From contig CM030707.1 of NCBI GenBank assembly GCA_017979445.1, forward strand, positions 26,629,756 to 26,693,755: a stretch of DNA of 64,000 nt, read 5' to 3'. How positions within the stretch are numbered: the stretch's first letter is position 1; each line of letters opens with the position of its first letter. The position numbers were made by a program, and so were the translations under genes. A model generated the notes under the pieces. That model was not told the DNA's origin, did not search any database, and saw only the letters and a list, made by a program, of their open reading frames with translations. Shown here piece by piece: positions 43,895 through 54,064 of this stretch. This DNA comes from Akebia trifoliata. Its lineage: Eukaryota; Streptophyta; Magnoliopsida; Ranunculales; Lardizabalaceae.

Positions 43895-45705
43895 ACAAAT
43901 ATCTTCAAAAACCCCCCAAAAAAATTAGAAATCTTTAAAATACTAAAGGTTTTCAAAAAATTTCTTCAGTTAAATAAGCATTGTGACAAAATAGAATATG
44001 AAAGGGATGAGTACAACTTTGACCTTGAACTCAACTTTGATCTCATGAGGATTGAAGAAAAGTCAGAAGAAGAGGTTCAATATCCTCTAAAAGAAATTAA
44101 AGAACTCATGGAACATCATAAGAAAGGTGTTCAACCAAATATAGATGATACAAACTCGGTGAACCTAGACACTGAAGATAACCCACGGTTTGTCAAAATT
44201 GGAACCCTATTGACAATCGTGCAGAAAGAAGAGATGATAGAGTTCTTACAATAATACTAAGATGTCTTCACATAGTCCTATCAAGACATGTCCAGTTTAG
44301 ACACAGATCTAGTCGTTCACAAGTTACCTATCATACCGAGAAGGAAGCCAGTCAAGTAGAAATTACGAAGATTAAAGTTAGAATGGACGCTTAAGGTCAA
44401 GGATGAGGTAATAAAGTAATTTCAAACGGGATTTCTCACAGTATTCACCTACCCCGAGTGGCTCGCTAACATAGTTCTTATACCAAAAAAGGATGGAAAA
44501 GTACGTATGTGTGTTAATTATCGTGATCTGAACATAGCCAGTCCTAAAGACGACTTTCCACTACCGCACATTGACACTTTGGTTGATAATACAGTTGGGC
44601 ACCGTATGTTCTAGTTCATGGATGGCTTCCCAGGTTACAATAAGATAAAAATGGCAGAAAAAGACCAATAGAAGACTGTGTTTATCACACCTTGGGGTAT
44701 CTTTCACTATAAAGTTATGTCGTTCGGTCTTAAGAATGCTGAGGCAACTTGCCAGCAAGCCATGACTGCCTTATTTCACAACATGATTCACAAGGAGATA
44801 GAAGTATACGTGGACAACATGATAATTAAATCAAATCTCGACGAGGACCATGTGGTGAACTTGAAGAAATTGTTTGATCGATTAAGGAAGTACAATTTAA
44901 GGCTTAATCCTGCAAAGTGCGTATTTAGGGCAACGTCAGGAAAGTTGTTAGGGTTTATTGTTAGTAGAAAAGTCATCGAAATCGATTCGAATAAAACAAA
45001 GTACATTATAAATATGGAGCCACCCAAATCAAAATAGGAGATCAAGGGACTCCTAGGGAGAATTCAGTACATTAGTTGATTCATTGTATAATGTACATCG
45101 ATCTTTGAGCCAATATTCAAACTATTTAAGAAAAATGAGCCGAAAGAATTGAATGAAGACTGTCAAGAAGCTTTTGACAAGATCAAGAGATATCTACTCA
45201 ATCCACCAATCTTGGTTCCTCTTACACCAAGTTGACCTTTGTTAATGTATCTCTCTGTGCAAGAAAACTTCATGAGCTATGTATTGGGGCAAAATGATGA
45301 AACTGGTCAAAAAGAGTAAGCCATTTACTACCTTAGCAAGAAGTTCACAAGTTACGAAACGAATTATTCGACCTTCAGAAAAATGTGTTGTGCCATCGTT
45401 TGGGCATCACAACGACTATGCCACTACTTGCTCAGTTATTCGACTATGCTCATTGCTCGGATGGATCCTTTGAAGTATCTCTTTGACAAGCTGGCATTAA
45501 CGGGATGTATTGCAAAATGGTAACTATTGTTATCTGAGTTCGATATCACCTATGTTACTCAAAAAAATCATTAAGGGATAAGCCATTGCTGACCACTTAG
45601 CAAAGCACCTTCTACCCGACTATGAACCACTAAAGACAAATTTTCTCGATGAAATTATTTTGTTTGCCGAAGTCGAAGACGACGATAAAGACAAAAGTTG
45701 GAAGA
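43895..45705 (+). pseudogene. Element C polyprotein, part 2: reverse transcriptase and RNase H
   Basis: Resumes the Lys-rich linker broken at 8958 and continues into the acidic lead-in (MRIEEKSEEEVQYPLKEIKE). The RT follows: IPKKDGKVRMCVNYRDLN, FPLPHIDTLVDN, YKVMSFGLKNAEATCQQAM, then EIEVYVDNMIIKSN near 44800. The catalytic YVDD has become YVDN (second Asp lost). Then KLFDRLRKYNLRLNPAKC and the RNase H (AIYYLSKKFTSYETNYSTF, MDPLKYLFDKLALTG). At least ten in-frame stops, many at sites where Gln, Lys or Trp is expected. It ends within DKSWK at 45705, where a solo LTR is inserted. Confidence 0.9.
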
Positions 45706-48700
45706 TGTGGCGTCCCGCCAAACGCTAGCACAAATCCCACTGTCAAATCTCAAGGTACGAGGTGGCATCTCAAAATTTCGGCATAGCCTCCTTTGTATAT
45801 GTTAGCATTCAACGGAATACAAAACCTGATAATCAAAGTTATAACAAAACCTGTATATAAAGATGTAAATACAGGGATGACAGCGGAAGACTAAATACAT
45901 CTAACATGTAAATAGATCAGAGTGCAGGAGATTTAACAATATACAGCCTTACCAAAATACTCTCGCTCTAACATAGGCTTAAACTCTCAATCCAAAAATT
46001 ACATACATCCTGGATGAAACTGACAACACTAAGGGATGTAGCCCTAGTGCTCACCAGGCAACAAACTATGATCGCCGATTTGACCGATCAGATACTCCCC
46101 ACTTAGTGACTTTACGCCTGCCTCGGTAATTGCAAGTGTTGAAACTAAAAAAATTAGGAAGGAAAGGGTGAGTAACGAGAGTTACCCAGTAAGTCCACAA
46201 CTAATTCCTACTAATAACCCTTCCTAAATAAGATCAAATAAAGCACACTAAACATTTTAATACATGCAAGATTTTAGAGAATAAAATACGATCAACTAGT
46301 ACATATAGCCAGGGATGAGCAACTAAACAGTTTAAAAGTTACACATAGCATCAATCATCCATACTCATTATACATTTTTCATTTTATGCAAATATAGTTG
46401 ACAACGTTGAAATAATAGACATACTTTTCAGTTTATAATTCGAAATATAACAACAGATACATAGTACAAGTGGTGGAGTATTGGAATTAAAGAGTTAGGA
46501 TTTACGACTGGATCGCTCCCAATCGAGACATGATATTCCTCAATAACATCTTAGTTCCTGATTTTGTGGCTGATCGTTGTTTACCACGCTTGTGGGACCA
46601 TTTATCTAGCTCAGGCTGGCCGTTTGACGTGACCGTAAGTAATAGGTCTCTTTTCGATGTGTCAGAACGTTTGACTACTACTAGATTATTAGTAATCACT
46701 GACTAATCATCTTCGTCTATGCCTATCAGGTGTGCATGTGATTCCCAAATGACACTCCACTCGTATACGACCACCTTTACAATACACGTTCACTGGTAAA
46801 GATAAGAAATGAATGAACCCGGATTCCAATTGTGACTCCACTCTCATATGCGTCCCATACCACGTATGAGCTTCGTGGTCCCTACCGTACATCCAAGGAT
46901 AGTGCACTCCTCCAAATGATGTGACACACTATCCCTTCAGGCATTCACAGACCCTTTAACAGCTCACAAAATAGCTACATATATACATATGATTTTTTAT
47001 TTAAAACAAAAGAGAAATTAACAGAACAGGGTTGAGAATGGATATCTAGCTCCTACCATGCAACTGTGGCCACCCAGCCTAAAATAAATAACAGTACTTA
47101 GCGCACGTATTAAAATAATCGTAAATAAACATGCTACCCTTTCATTAATAACCTGAAGATCCTTTCACCAACCTTCACACAACATACAATGTAAAATGCA
47201 GACATCACCCCTCGGGTGTGATTCTGGCATTTTACCGTTCATCCCCTTTTTCATTCTCTCGACATTCTCACTTTTTGTCTTTTCAAATCAAACCATTCAT
47301 TTTCAATCTTTCAAAGTCATTTTTGGTCTTTCCATTGAAAACCATTAAAGTTTATTCAAAACGAGGTCCCGACGATGCACATGACTTAAGTTACTAAAAA
47401 CAAGGAAAGCTGGTGAAAATTTGGCTAGGTGTCGAAAACTCAATTTTTCAATGTTCTTAAAATTGGAAACAAGTTTTTGGAAATGAAAGCCCCAAGCACG
47501 AGATTTGACATCATATAAATTTTATAGCCTAATTCAAAGTAACGCGAAAGTTATTATATTTTGAAAATTTTTTGAAAACATCGAAATTTACGTTTTGTTC
47601 TTGAAACCAAAATTCGAATTTTGATCCTTTGAGATTAGGATCTTGAAATCATTCCCATTATTCCAAAATGGGGGGTAAAACCTTAATTTCATTAAAGATC
47701 TTAAAGTAAAAAAAATTAAAGAGGACATTTATTTACATGCTTCTAATGAAATGAAGGGTGGGAAATCAAGTATGTTTCTAACTCAGAAAAATGCTATCGG
47801 CGGCAGAAGCTTGTTCTGTCGGTGGAACCGATGGTTCCTGTCGACAGAAGGATTTTATCGGTGGCAGAAGGTTGATTCTGTCGGTGGAACCGATAGAATG
47901 CCCATCGGCAGGTGTCGGTGGGACCGACGGCATCTGCCAACAGAACTGAAACTTCACGATTTTTGGGTTCTTTCAATCCATTTTTCGGGTCTTTCATCCA
48001 TTTTTCGAATCATTCAACCCACCCACGAATTTTAACATTTAAAATATAAATAAAACACATCAAATCTCTATTTCTAGCATGAATTTTAATTCAAATAAAG
48101 ATTTCTACGATTTAAAACAAACAACAAGTTTTGTTAAAATAACCTAAATGCACATTTCTGAAATCTAAGGTTACTACTAAGAATTGAGAGTCTCTTACCG
48201 TTGTGGACGCCAAGGATATAAGCTAGCACTACAAATCAAGGTTGGATGGCTCAAGAGTTGAGGTTGGGTTACTTGGATGTAAAATAGACAAGGGTTTGCA
48301 AAGCATTTGACGACGATGCTCTTCTTCGCTTCTACAATAAAGACTCGATGGAGCCTTTGGATCAAAGGTGTAGAGTTTCCTTCGTACTATACGGCTGGTT
48401 ATTGATGGAGGGTAGGAAAAACGAATGAGAATGGACAACCAAAGATGGTGAAGTTGTAGCCTTCGTCGTGGTCGACAACTTTGCCTTCTTCGTTGAGGTT
48501 CAACTCGATCTCGATCGCACTAGAACTTGATGGAAATGGGTCGAAACCCTTGGGTTGAAAAGTGGCTGTCGTTTGATTTTATGGAGAAGAAGAGAAAAGA
48601 ATAAAAAGAAACCACTCTCTTTTAAATAAAAACCTTGAGGGGTAAACTTGTAATTCTCTTTTCATTGTTCCTAGTTCGGACGACAATTCGGCCATTCGGA

Positions 48701-49050
48701 CTCGAAAAATGACAAATAAGTATTTTATTTCGAATAATTTTTCATTGTGGAGCTAACGGTGTTATCAAATTTTCCTGATTCTTCCCCTAACGAAAATTTC
48801 ACTGTTTGGATCCCACTTAATGCAAAATTCGAGGATTTTATAATTTTTTCCTCCGAACTCGATTTCGAACTTGCTTACAGGCTAATGTATATATTCCGAT
48901 CCTTTTGAATCTAATGGCGAAGTCGATTTTTCTCGAAATTAATCATAACAATATTCGAGTATTTTACTTTAAGTCTCTCCTTCGATATTTTCCTCTAAAT
49001 CTCACCATTTAATTTCCTTGAGATATGAGTTGAAAATCTAGGGTATTATA
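45706..49050. mobile_element. Solo LTR, type E (3345 bp), GAAGA target duplication
   Basis: Starts TGTGGCGTCCCGCC and ends GGGTATTATA (the final CA is mutated if read this way; on the other strand the start would be TGTAATACCC-like). Flanked by GAAGA at 45701-45705 and 49051-49055. Removing it restores the element C phrase around KSWK...YFDG. Orientation is undecided. It contains a hairpin cluster at 47790-47950. No gene is seen inside; the frame at 46502-46907 (minus) and others have no recognised domain. Confidence 0.9.
47790..47950. repeat. TCGGT-GGA-ACCGA hairpin cluster in type-E LTR
   Basis: Three copies of TCGGTGGAACCGA or TCGGTGGGACCGA plus related TATCGGTGGCAGAAGG units. The middle copy extends to an 11-bp stem (ATTCTGTCGGT with ACCGATAGAAT, one G-T pair). 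Confidence 0.82.
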
Positions 49051-49660
49051 GAAGATATATTTTGATGGAATAGTAAACCAAAAGGGGAATGGAATTGGCG
49101 TAGTCCTGGTCAAGCCAGATGGAACTCATATTCCCATTGCAGTCAGACTGAGGTTTCAAAGTTCCAACAACGAAGTCGAGTATGAAGCATGCATTATAGG
49201 GTTGAAAATAATAATCGACCTCAAAATAAATGTATTCGGAGACTCGAGTCTAGTAATCTACCAAACAATGGGAGAATGAAAGTCCCAAGAATAGGGACTA
49301 ATTCCTTATCATGAGTATCTCGAGGATCTAAGCTCAAACTTCATCCAAATCTCATTCACCTCTATGTCAAAGGTTAAGAACCAGTTTGCAGACACGTTGG
49401 CCACTCTTGCTTCAATGATCAGTATCTCTGAAAACACCATTGTCGACCCATTTGAGATCGGTATCTAAGATGAACCAACATATTCTTTGCCTATGGAGAT
49501 CGAAGAACTTGAGGAAAAACCATGGTATGTAAACATCAATATATTCTTAGAGGATCGAACTTTTCCACCGGATGTCACAATAAATAATCGAAACACTATT
49601 CAGAGATTGGCAGGACAGTTCTTCTTGAGTAGCGGAGTCTTGACATCATTTTTCTTTTAA
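49051..49660 (+). pseudogene. Element C polyprotein, part 3: archaeal-type RNase H
   Basis: Continues after the solo LTR with YFDG, GNGIGVVLVKPDGTHIPIAV, RFQSSNNEVEYEACIIGLK, NVFGDSSLVIYQ and KNQFADTLATLASMISISEN, then the linker to TINNRNTIQRLAGQFFLSS. Same layout as B at 27028-26500. Stops near 49278 and 49470. Element C ends at about 49660, before integrase, so its 3' part has been lost. Confidence 0.87.
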
Positions 49661-49903
49661 GAAATAATCACTGAATAAGATGACTAAACAATCATTTTGG
49701 GGTGTTTCCTTTCCTGATGATCTACTTTTAACTATATTTGTCCTTGTTGAAGTAGCACTTAATACTTTATCTTGGTCCCTCTTATTTAAAGACCCTTCAC
49801 AAGTATTTATAATAGAATTGAACATAAAGCCACTCATTTCTGAGTGAGTAGGGATATGACTAACATGTTATAATAGAAAACAGTGATAGTAAATATATAT
49901 GAA
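49661..49903. other. Junction between element C and captured gene fragment
   Basis: No recognised feature. It may contain the left end of the DNA element that carries the fragment at 49904-50276. Confidence 0.35.
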
Positions 49904-50276
49904 TTAGATAGCCAGCATAGCACCCACTAATATAGTTTTGGTCATCAGGGCCCTACTTACCCTTATGCCAGGTGAACAGTCTTCAACTGCCCTAATGAGT
50001 CCCACAAGTTGTACAGTGACATCAAGTCTTGGTGGTTCCAGAAGTCCAAGCAGAAGTCTTTGTATTGCACTTGGAGGGGCATTAACATAGTATTTATATT
50101 GGAAGAAAAACAGCCTTAGAAACATTTTCAAGAAAACTTCGTTAAAAACAATGAATTCTTTTTTATTTTCACCTATGAAACAAGTGTCCATATGGTTCAA
50201 GATCTGGCAATCTAGCAACAAGATGCTCGTCTAAAGCTGTTGTTGGTGGAGGAAGCAAAAGTTGTAGGAACAACAG
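49904..50276 (-). pseudogene. Two-exon fragment, possibly Mediator subunit MED16
   Basis: Exon 1 at 50276-50173 (minus) reads LLPPPTTALDEHLVARLPD and ends at a GT donor. A short intron follows, then a second block (about 50095-49935) with YYVNAPPSAIQRLLLGLLE and LDVTVQLVGLIRAVEDCSPG. This recalls a conserved region that I remember from plant MED16/SFR6, a Mediator subunit; I could not verify it. About 8 residues expected after GLLE are missing, and the text degenerates after SPGIR. An intron is kept, so it was moved as DNA. It lies next to a Mutator-like terminus at 50920-51360, consistent with a Pack-MULE. Confidence 0.45.
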
Positions 50277-50919
50277 CTGATGTCAAAGTAGCAGTCTAAT
50301 AGCGGGAAACTTCCTCATCACACACACTTAAAAGACCATCTTTCCAAGGGTGAAAAAAAGGCTAGAGGCATGACCCAATTCAAAACAATTACATATTGGT
50401 AAAGGCATTTTGCTATTGCATTCACACTCTCTGGATCACTGTAAATTAAAAAATTGCATTTCAGATCTTTCAATCAACAAATTATTCAATCTTCTCCGAG
50501 CTCTAGAAAATGGAGAGAATTCGTTTGCCATTGCTTTGTGCTATGAGATTCAAAAGCCCATGGAGATTGACAATTTTGGAACCTATTATGATTTATGAGT
50601 AAATCTTTTGTTCTCACTCTTTTTCGTTCTCATCTATACCTTCACCTGGAACCCTAAAACCTAACCAAATCCCCAAACTCACTTTTCTGCTGGCTCTCCC
50701 TGCAGTGCTAAATATTATGATGAATCATTGTTTGAGTTGGAGTTCTTGATGGTTGAAATCGACAAAGACATAATGAAATTTAAAATAGAATGTTTTCTAC
50801 CCAACAACACACTAAAATGGAGATCGATTGCAAGAAACTCAACAAAGAAAACATGAAATTTAAATTTAAAAAAAAAATTAAAAAATAAAAAGGTTAGAAG
50901 GGTTTGTGATTTCTTTACC
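50277..50919. other. Gap: unrecognised sequence
   Basis: A frame at 50410-50598 and a reading around 50510-50600 look exon-like but match nothing I recognise. Purine- and pyrimidine-rich near 50880. Confidence 0.3.
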
Positions 50920-51360
50920 TTTGAGAGAGAGAGAGAGAGTGAAGACGAAGTCAAATGGTTCGTCGGCGCCGTCGTAAATGATGTCAGAAACATAGAGGGC
51001 AAAAGACGAAATCAGATCTGTTGGTCTGTGTGTCGTCGAACGCAATGAGTAAGTCGAGATCGAAGTGAAAAGAAGACGAAGAAGAATGGTTCGTCGGTGC
51101 CGTCACAAACGATGTTGGTCTGTGTGTCGTCGAGCCCAGAGAGGAAGTCGAGATCAAAGTGAGAAGAAGATGAAGATCTATTTTCATATTTAGATTTGGG
51201 GTTTTTTTTTAAACGGGGAGGCGTTTGCAAATATGCAAACTTTGTTACAACCCAAACATTTTTAAATCAACACACGATCTGGACCGTGGATCTTGCGCGT
51301 ATCGAACGGCTGTCTTAATTTGTCACGATGTGAGTCGCAATGGTTGTCGTCCGAACGTCA
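50920..51360 (-). mobile_element. Mutator-like terminal region, inverted copy
   Basis: Read on the minus strand from 51360 leftward it follows the order of 52006 rightward: GACGTTC, ACGAC, GCGAC, CAGCCGTTCGAT, CGGTCCAGATC, CAAACGCCTCCCCGT, then CTTC-rich sequence and a CT-repeat. The two copies thus face away from each other. Also includes two copies of an internal stretch ending GTCGTCGA near 51030 and 51125. Confidence 0.65.
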
Positions 51361-51362
51361 TC

Positions 51363-52005
51363 TATATATATATATATTTGGAAATGTTCAGCAACAAACA
51401 TCTTGGCAAAACATTTTTCAAAACATGGGTTATAAGTTTTGGAATTGGCTATTTTTGGTGAGGATGATCTCTACGATGAGGAGATCATCATCAACAAAAA
51501 TCAGCAAATTCCAAAACTTCTAACCCCATAAAAAATGGTTTACAAAAAATGGACGGTCCACGATTTTTCAACTTGTAAACATGGGGTAGAAGTTTTGGAA
51601 TGGGCTGATTTTTGGTGAGGATGATCTCCTCACCGTAGAGATCATCTTCACCAAAAATCATCCCATTCCAAAACTTATAACCCTTGTAGGACAAAAATGG
51701 TTGGCTAAAATGTTGGTATATATATATATTCAGCACCAAACATTTTAGCCAACCATTTTTGTCCTACATGGGTTAGAAGTTTTGGAATGGGCTGATTTTT
51801 GGTGAGGATGATCTCTTTTGGCCAACATTTTAGCCAATCATTTTTGTCTTACATGAGTTAGAAGTTTTGGAATGGGCTGATTTTTGGTGATGATGATCTC
51901 CTCAGTGTAGAGATCATCCTCACCAAAAATTAGCCAAATCCAAAACTTCTAACCCATGTTTTAACAAATGTTTTGTGCCGAAAATTTCCTTATATATATA
52001 TATAG
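51363..52005. mobile_element. Two adjacent foldback MITE-like elements
   Basis: Bounded by TATATATA runs, with a third TA run in the middle (51718-51731). Each half folds on itself. A recurring arm reads AAGTTTTGGAATGGGCTGAT followed by TTTTGGTGAGGATGATCTC; its reverse complement occurs within 100 bp (51432-51525, 51590-51685, 51775-51950). The outer ends are long inverted repeats (TTGGAAATGTTCAGCA-type against TGTGCCGAAAATTTCC). No coding capacity. TA flanks suggest a Tc1/mariner-like origin. Confidence 0.8.
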
Positions 52006-52700
52006 GGTGACGTTCCTACGACCCCCATTACGACCCCCATCGCGACCCCCGATGTCAGCCGTTCGATTTGCACGACATCTACGGTCCAGATCAACCATTC
52101 GATTGTAAAATAACGAAAATTCATTATTTACAAACGCCTCCCCGTAAACAAAAACAAAAATCAGAAACTCTCTTCCTCTTCGTCTTCTTCGTCCTCTTCA
52201 AACTCACATCTACGACAACCCCCATCGCTGTCTTCCTCATCTCTCTCTAACTCATTGCGAAGACACGAAGAGCTCGATCTTCGTCTTCTTCTTCACTCTC
52301 TTCCTCTTCGACAGATCTAAGATCTCCATCTTCGTCTTCTTCTTCACTATCTTCCTCTTCAACAGATCGAGATCGATCTTCGTCTTCTTCTTCCTCTTCT
52401 TCATTTCTCAATCTAAATTAAGCACGCGATTTCATAAAATCTGTATGATTTTCTCAATCTAAGTTGAACAAGTTTTACATGATAGAGATTTGGCTCAACA
52501 TGTTGTATTCACAGTGGGTAAGAGAGAAACCAACTTGATATTATTGAAAAATAGAAAGTAGAATCAAATCAAGATAATATTTAGATCAATCCTTTCTTCT
52601 TCCACCAACTCGGCTTCGTCCTCATCTCTTTCCCTCTCTCTCTCTCTCTCCAACAGAAACCCTAAGGTAAACCCATAAATTTTTTTTTATTTCATATTTT
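52006..52700 (+). mobile_element. Mutator-like element 5' terminal region
   Basis: Begins after TATATATA with GGGTGACGTTCCTACGACCC and three ACGACCCCCAT-like repeats, then GTCAGCCGTTCGATTTGCAC. It includes about two and a half 50-60 bp CTTCGTCTTCTTC repeats at 52270-52420 and a CT run at 52632-52650. It lies upstream of the transposase gene at 54065. Confidence 0.65.
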
Positions 52701-54064
52701 TATTTAATTTGTTTTTTTTTTATGTATCGATTATGACGAATCATCGACAAATTTTGTTTTGAAAGCTACTTTGTTTCACTGATATTGAGTTATTGTTGTG
52801 TGTTTCATTTTTCATTAATTAATGGTCTATGGATATTGAGTTAATTGCATCGCTTCCCTTCCGATGGTATATTATACGTATGGGTTTGTCTAGAATCAAA
52901 ATATCCAAGTATCCACGAAATCAGAAATCCTTAATTACTTTTTATTTTAAATTTCTTCATTATTCTGAGTTTTATATATGTTTAACTGAAAATTTTATAA
53001 TCCTTATGTGTTTAATTCGAAGAAACGGGTTCGAATGGAAATTCCTATGTGTGTTTTTTTTTTTATTTTATGATTGTTCATGTTCGGATCGGACACCAAT
53101 TCAACTAAGAAATTCTTGAACAGATAGTGTTGTTTTTAGCCATTGTTTTGCTTGGGTTGTTTCTCAATCTTTGTTTTCCATTATTTATTATGTGGTCATG
53201 TTCATCTATTAGGATTGCTTTTTTTCTTCTAAGATATCTGTCAATGATGTATAAAACTATGCACGTATTATCAGATTAACTATGATGATATGTTATTGTC
53301 ACTACCACTGAGGCATATCTGCAATGAAATGGAGATTCACCCCTTAAAAAAATAAGTTATCATTGAGAATAAGTGAAAATTGAGGTGCCAATAGAAATAC
53401 ACTCTCAAATTTTTTGTTTTGTTTTAGATTTGTATTTGTTAGATTTAAGATTTTATATGGGCCTAATCCTAATTGTAAATAACTGTTGAAGTTATTTCAA
53501 TGTGTTATAACACTTTGTAATGTTGAGAATAGGTAAAAGTTGGGGTGCCAATAGAAACACACTCTCTCATTATTTATTAGATTTAGGATTTTATATAAGC
53601 CTAATCCTAATTGTGAACGACTGCTAAAGTTGTTTCAATGTGTTATGACGCTTTGTAATGTTGAAATAATTAGTTGAACCAAACTTTTGTAATGTTTGGA
53701 TTGTGTGTTTTAATATTTAACTAGGATGTGATAAATTATATATGAAATTGGGGATGTAATAAGTCAATGTAGATCACTTACTCATTCATTACAAGTGGCC
53801 TTAGAGATTTGGTCATACTTTCTAAGGCTTTTTGGGGTAAGTTAACTAGCTATTTGACACACATGCCACTAATCCTTTTGAGGATTTTAGAAATGGCTTT
53901 CCATTTATTCTTTTAAATAGCTTCGAGTATTATTGATTTGAATGTAAGAAATATGAGTTGGCAACTCCTTTTGTATTATTATTTAGATGTTGAATAAATA
54001 TAAATTTCAATATATTTAGTTAACCTCAACTGGGACTTTGTTAATTTGTTTTAGATAATTCTTC
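52701..54064 (+). other. Gap: upstream and intronic region of the transposase gene
   Basis: AT-rich, no frame of note apart from a frame at 52829-53119 without recognised domain. Contains a 160-bp tandem pair at 53363-53666. It probably holds a 5' intron, since AAACCCTAAGGTAAACC near 52660 looks like a donor and the exon at 54065 follows a T-rich stretch. Confidence 0.45.
53363..53666. repeat. 160-bp tandem duplication
   Basis: GAGAATA...GGTGCCAATAGAAA at 53365 recurs at 53525, and GCCTAATCCTAATTGT recurs similarly. About 85-90% similar by eye. Confidence 0.85.

Noticed and set aside
50715..51230. Ser/Thr/Leu-rich minus-strand frames
   Set aside because: They overlap the Mutator-like terminal region with CTTC and CT repeats and have no domain.
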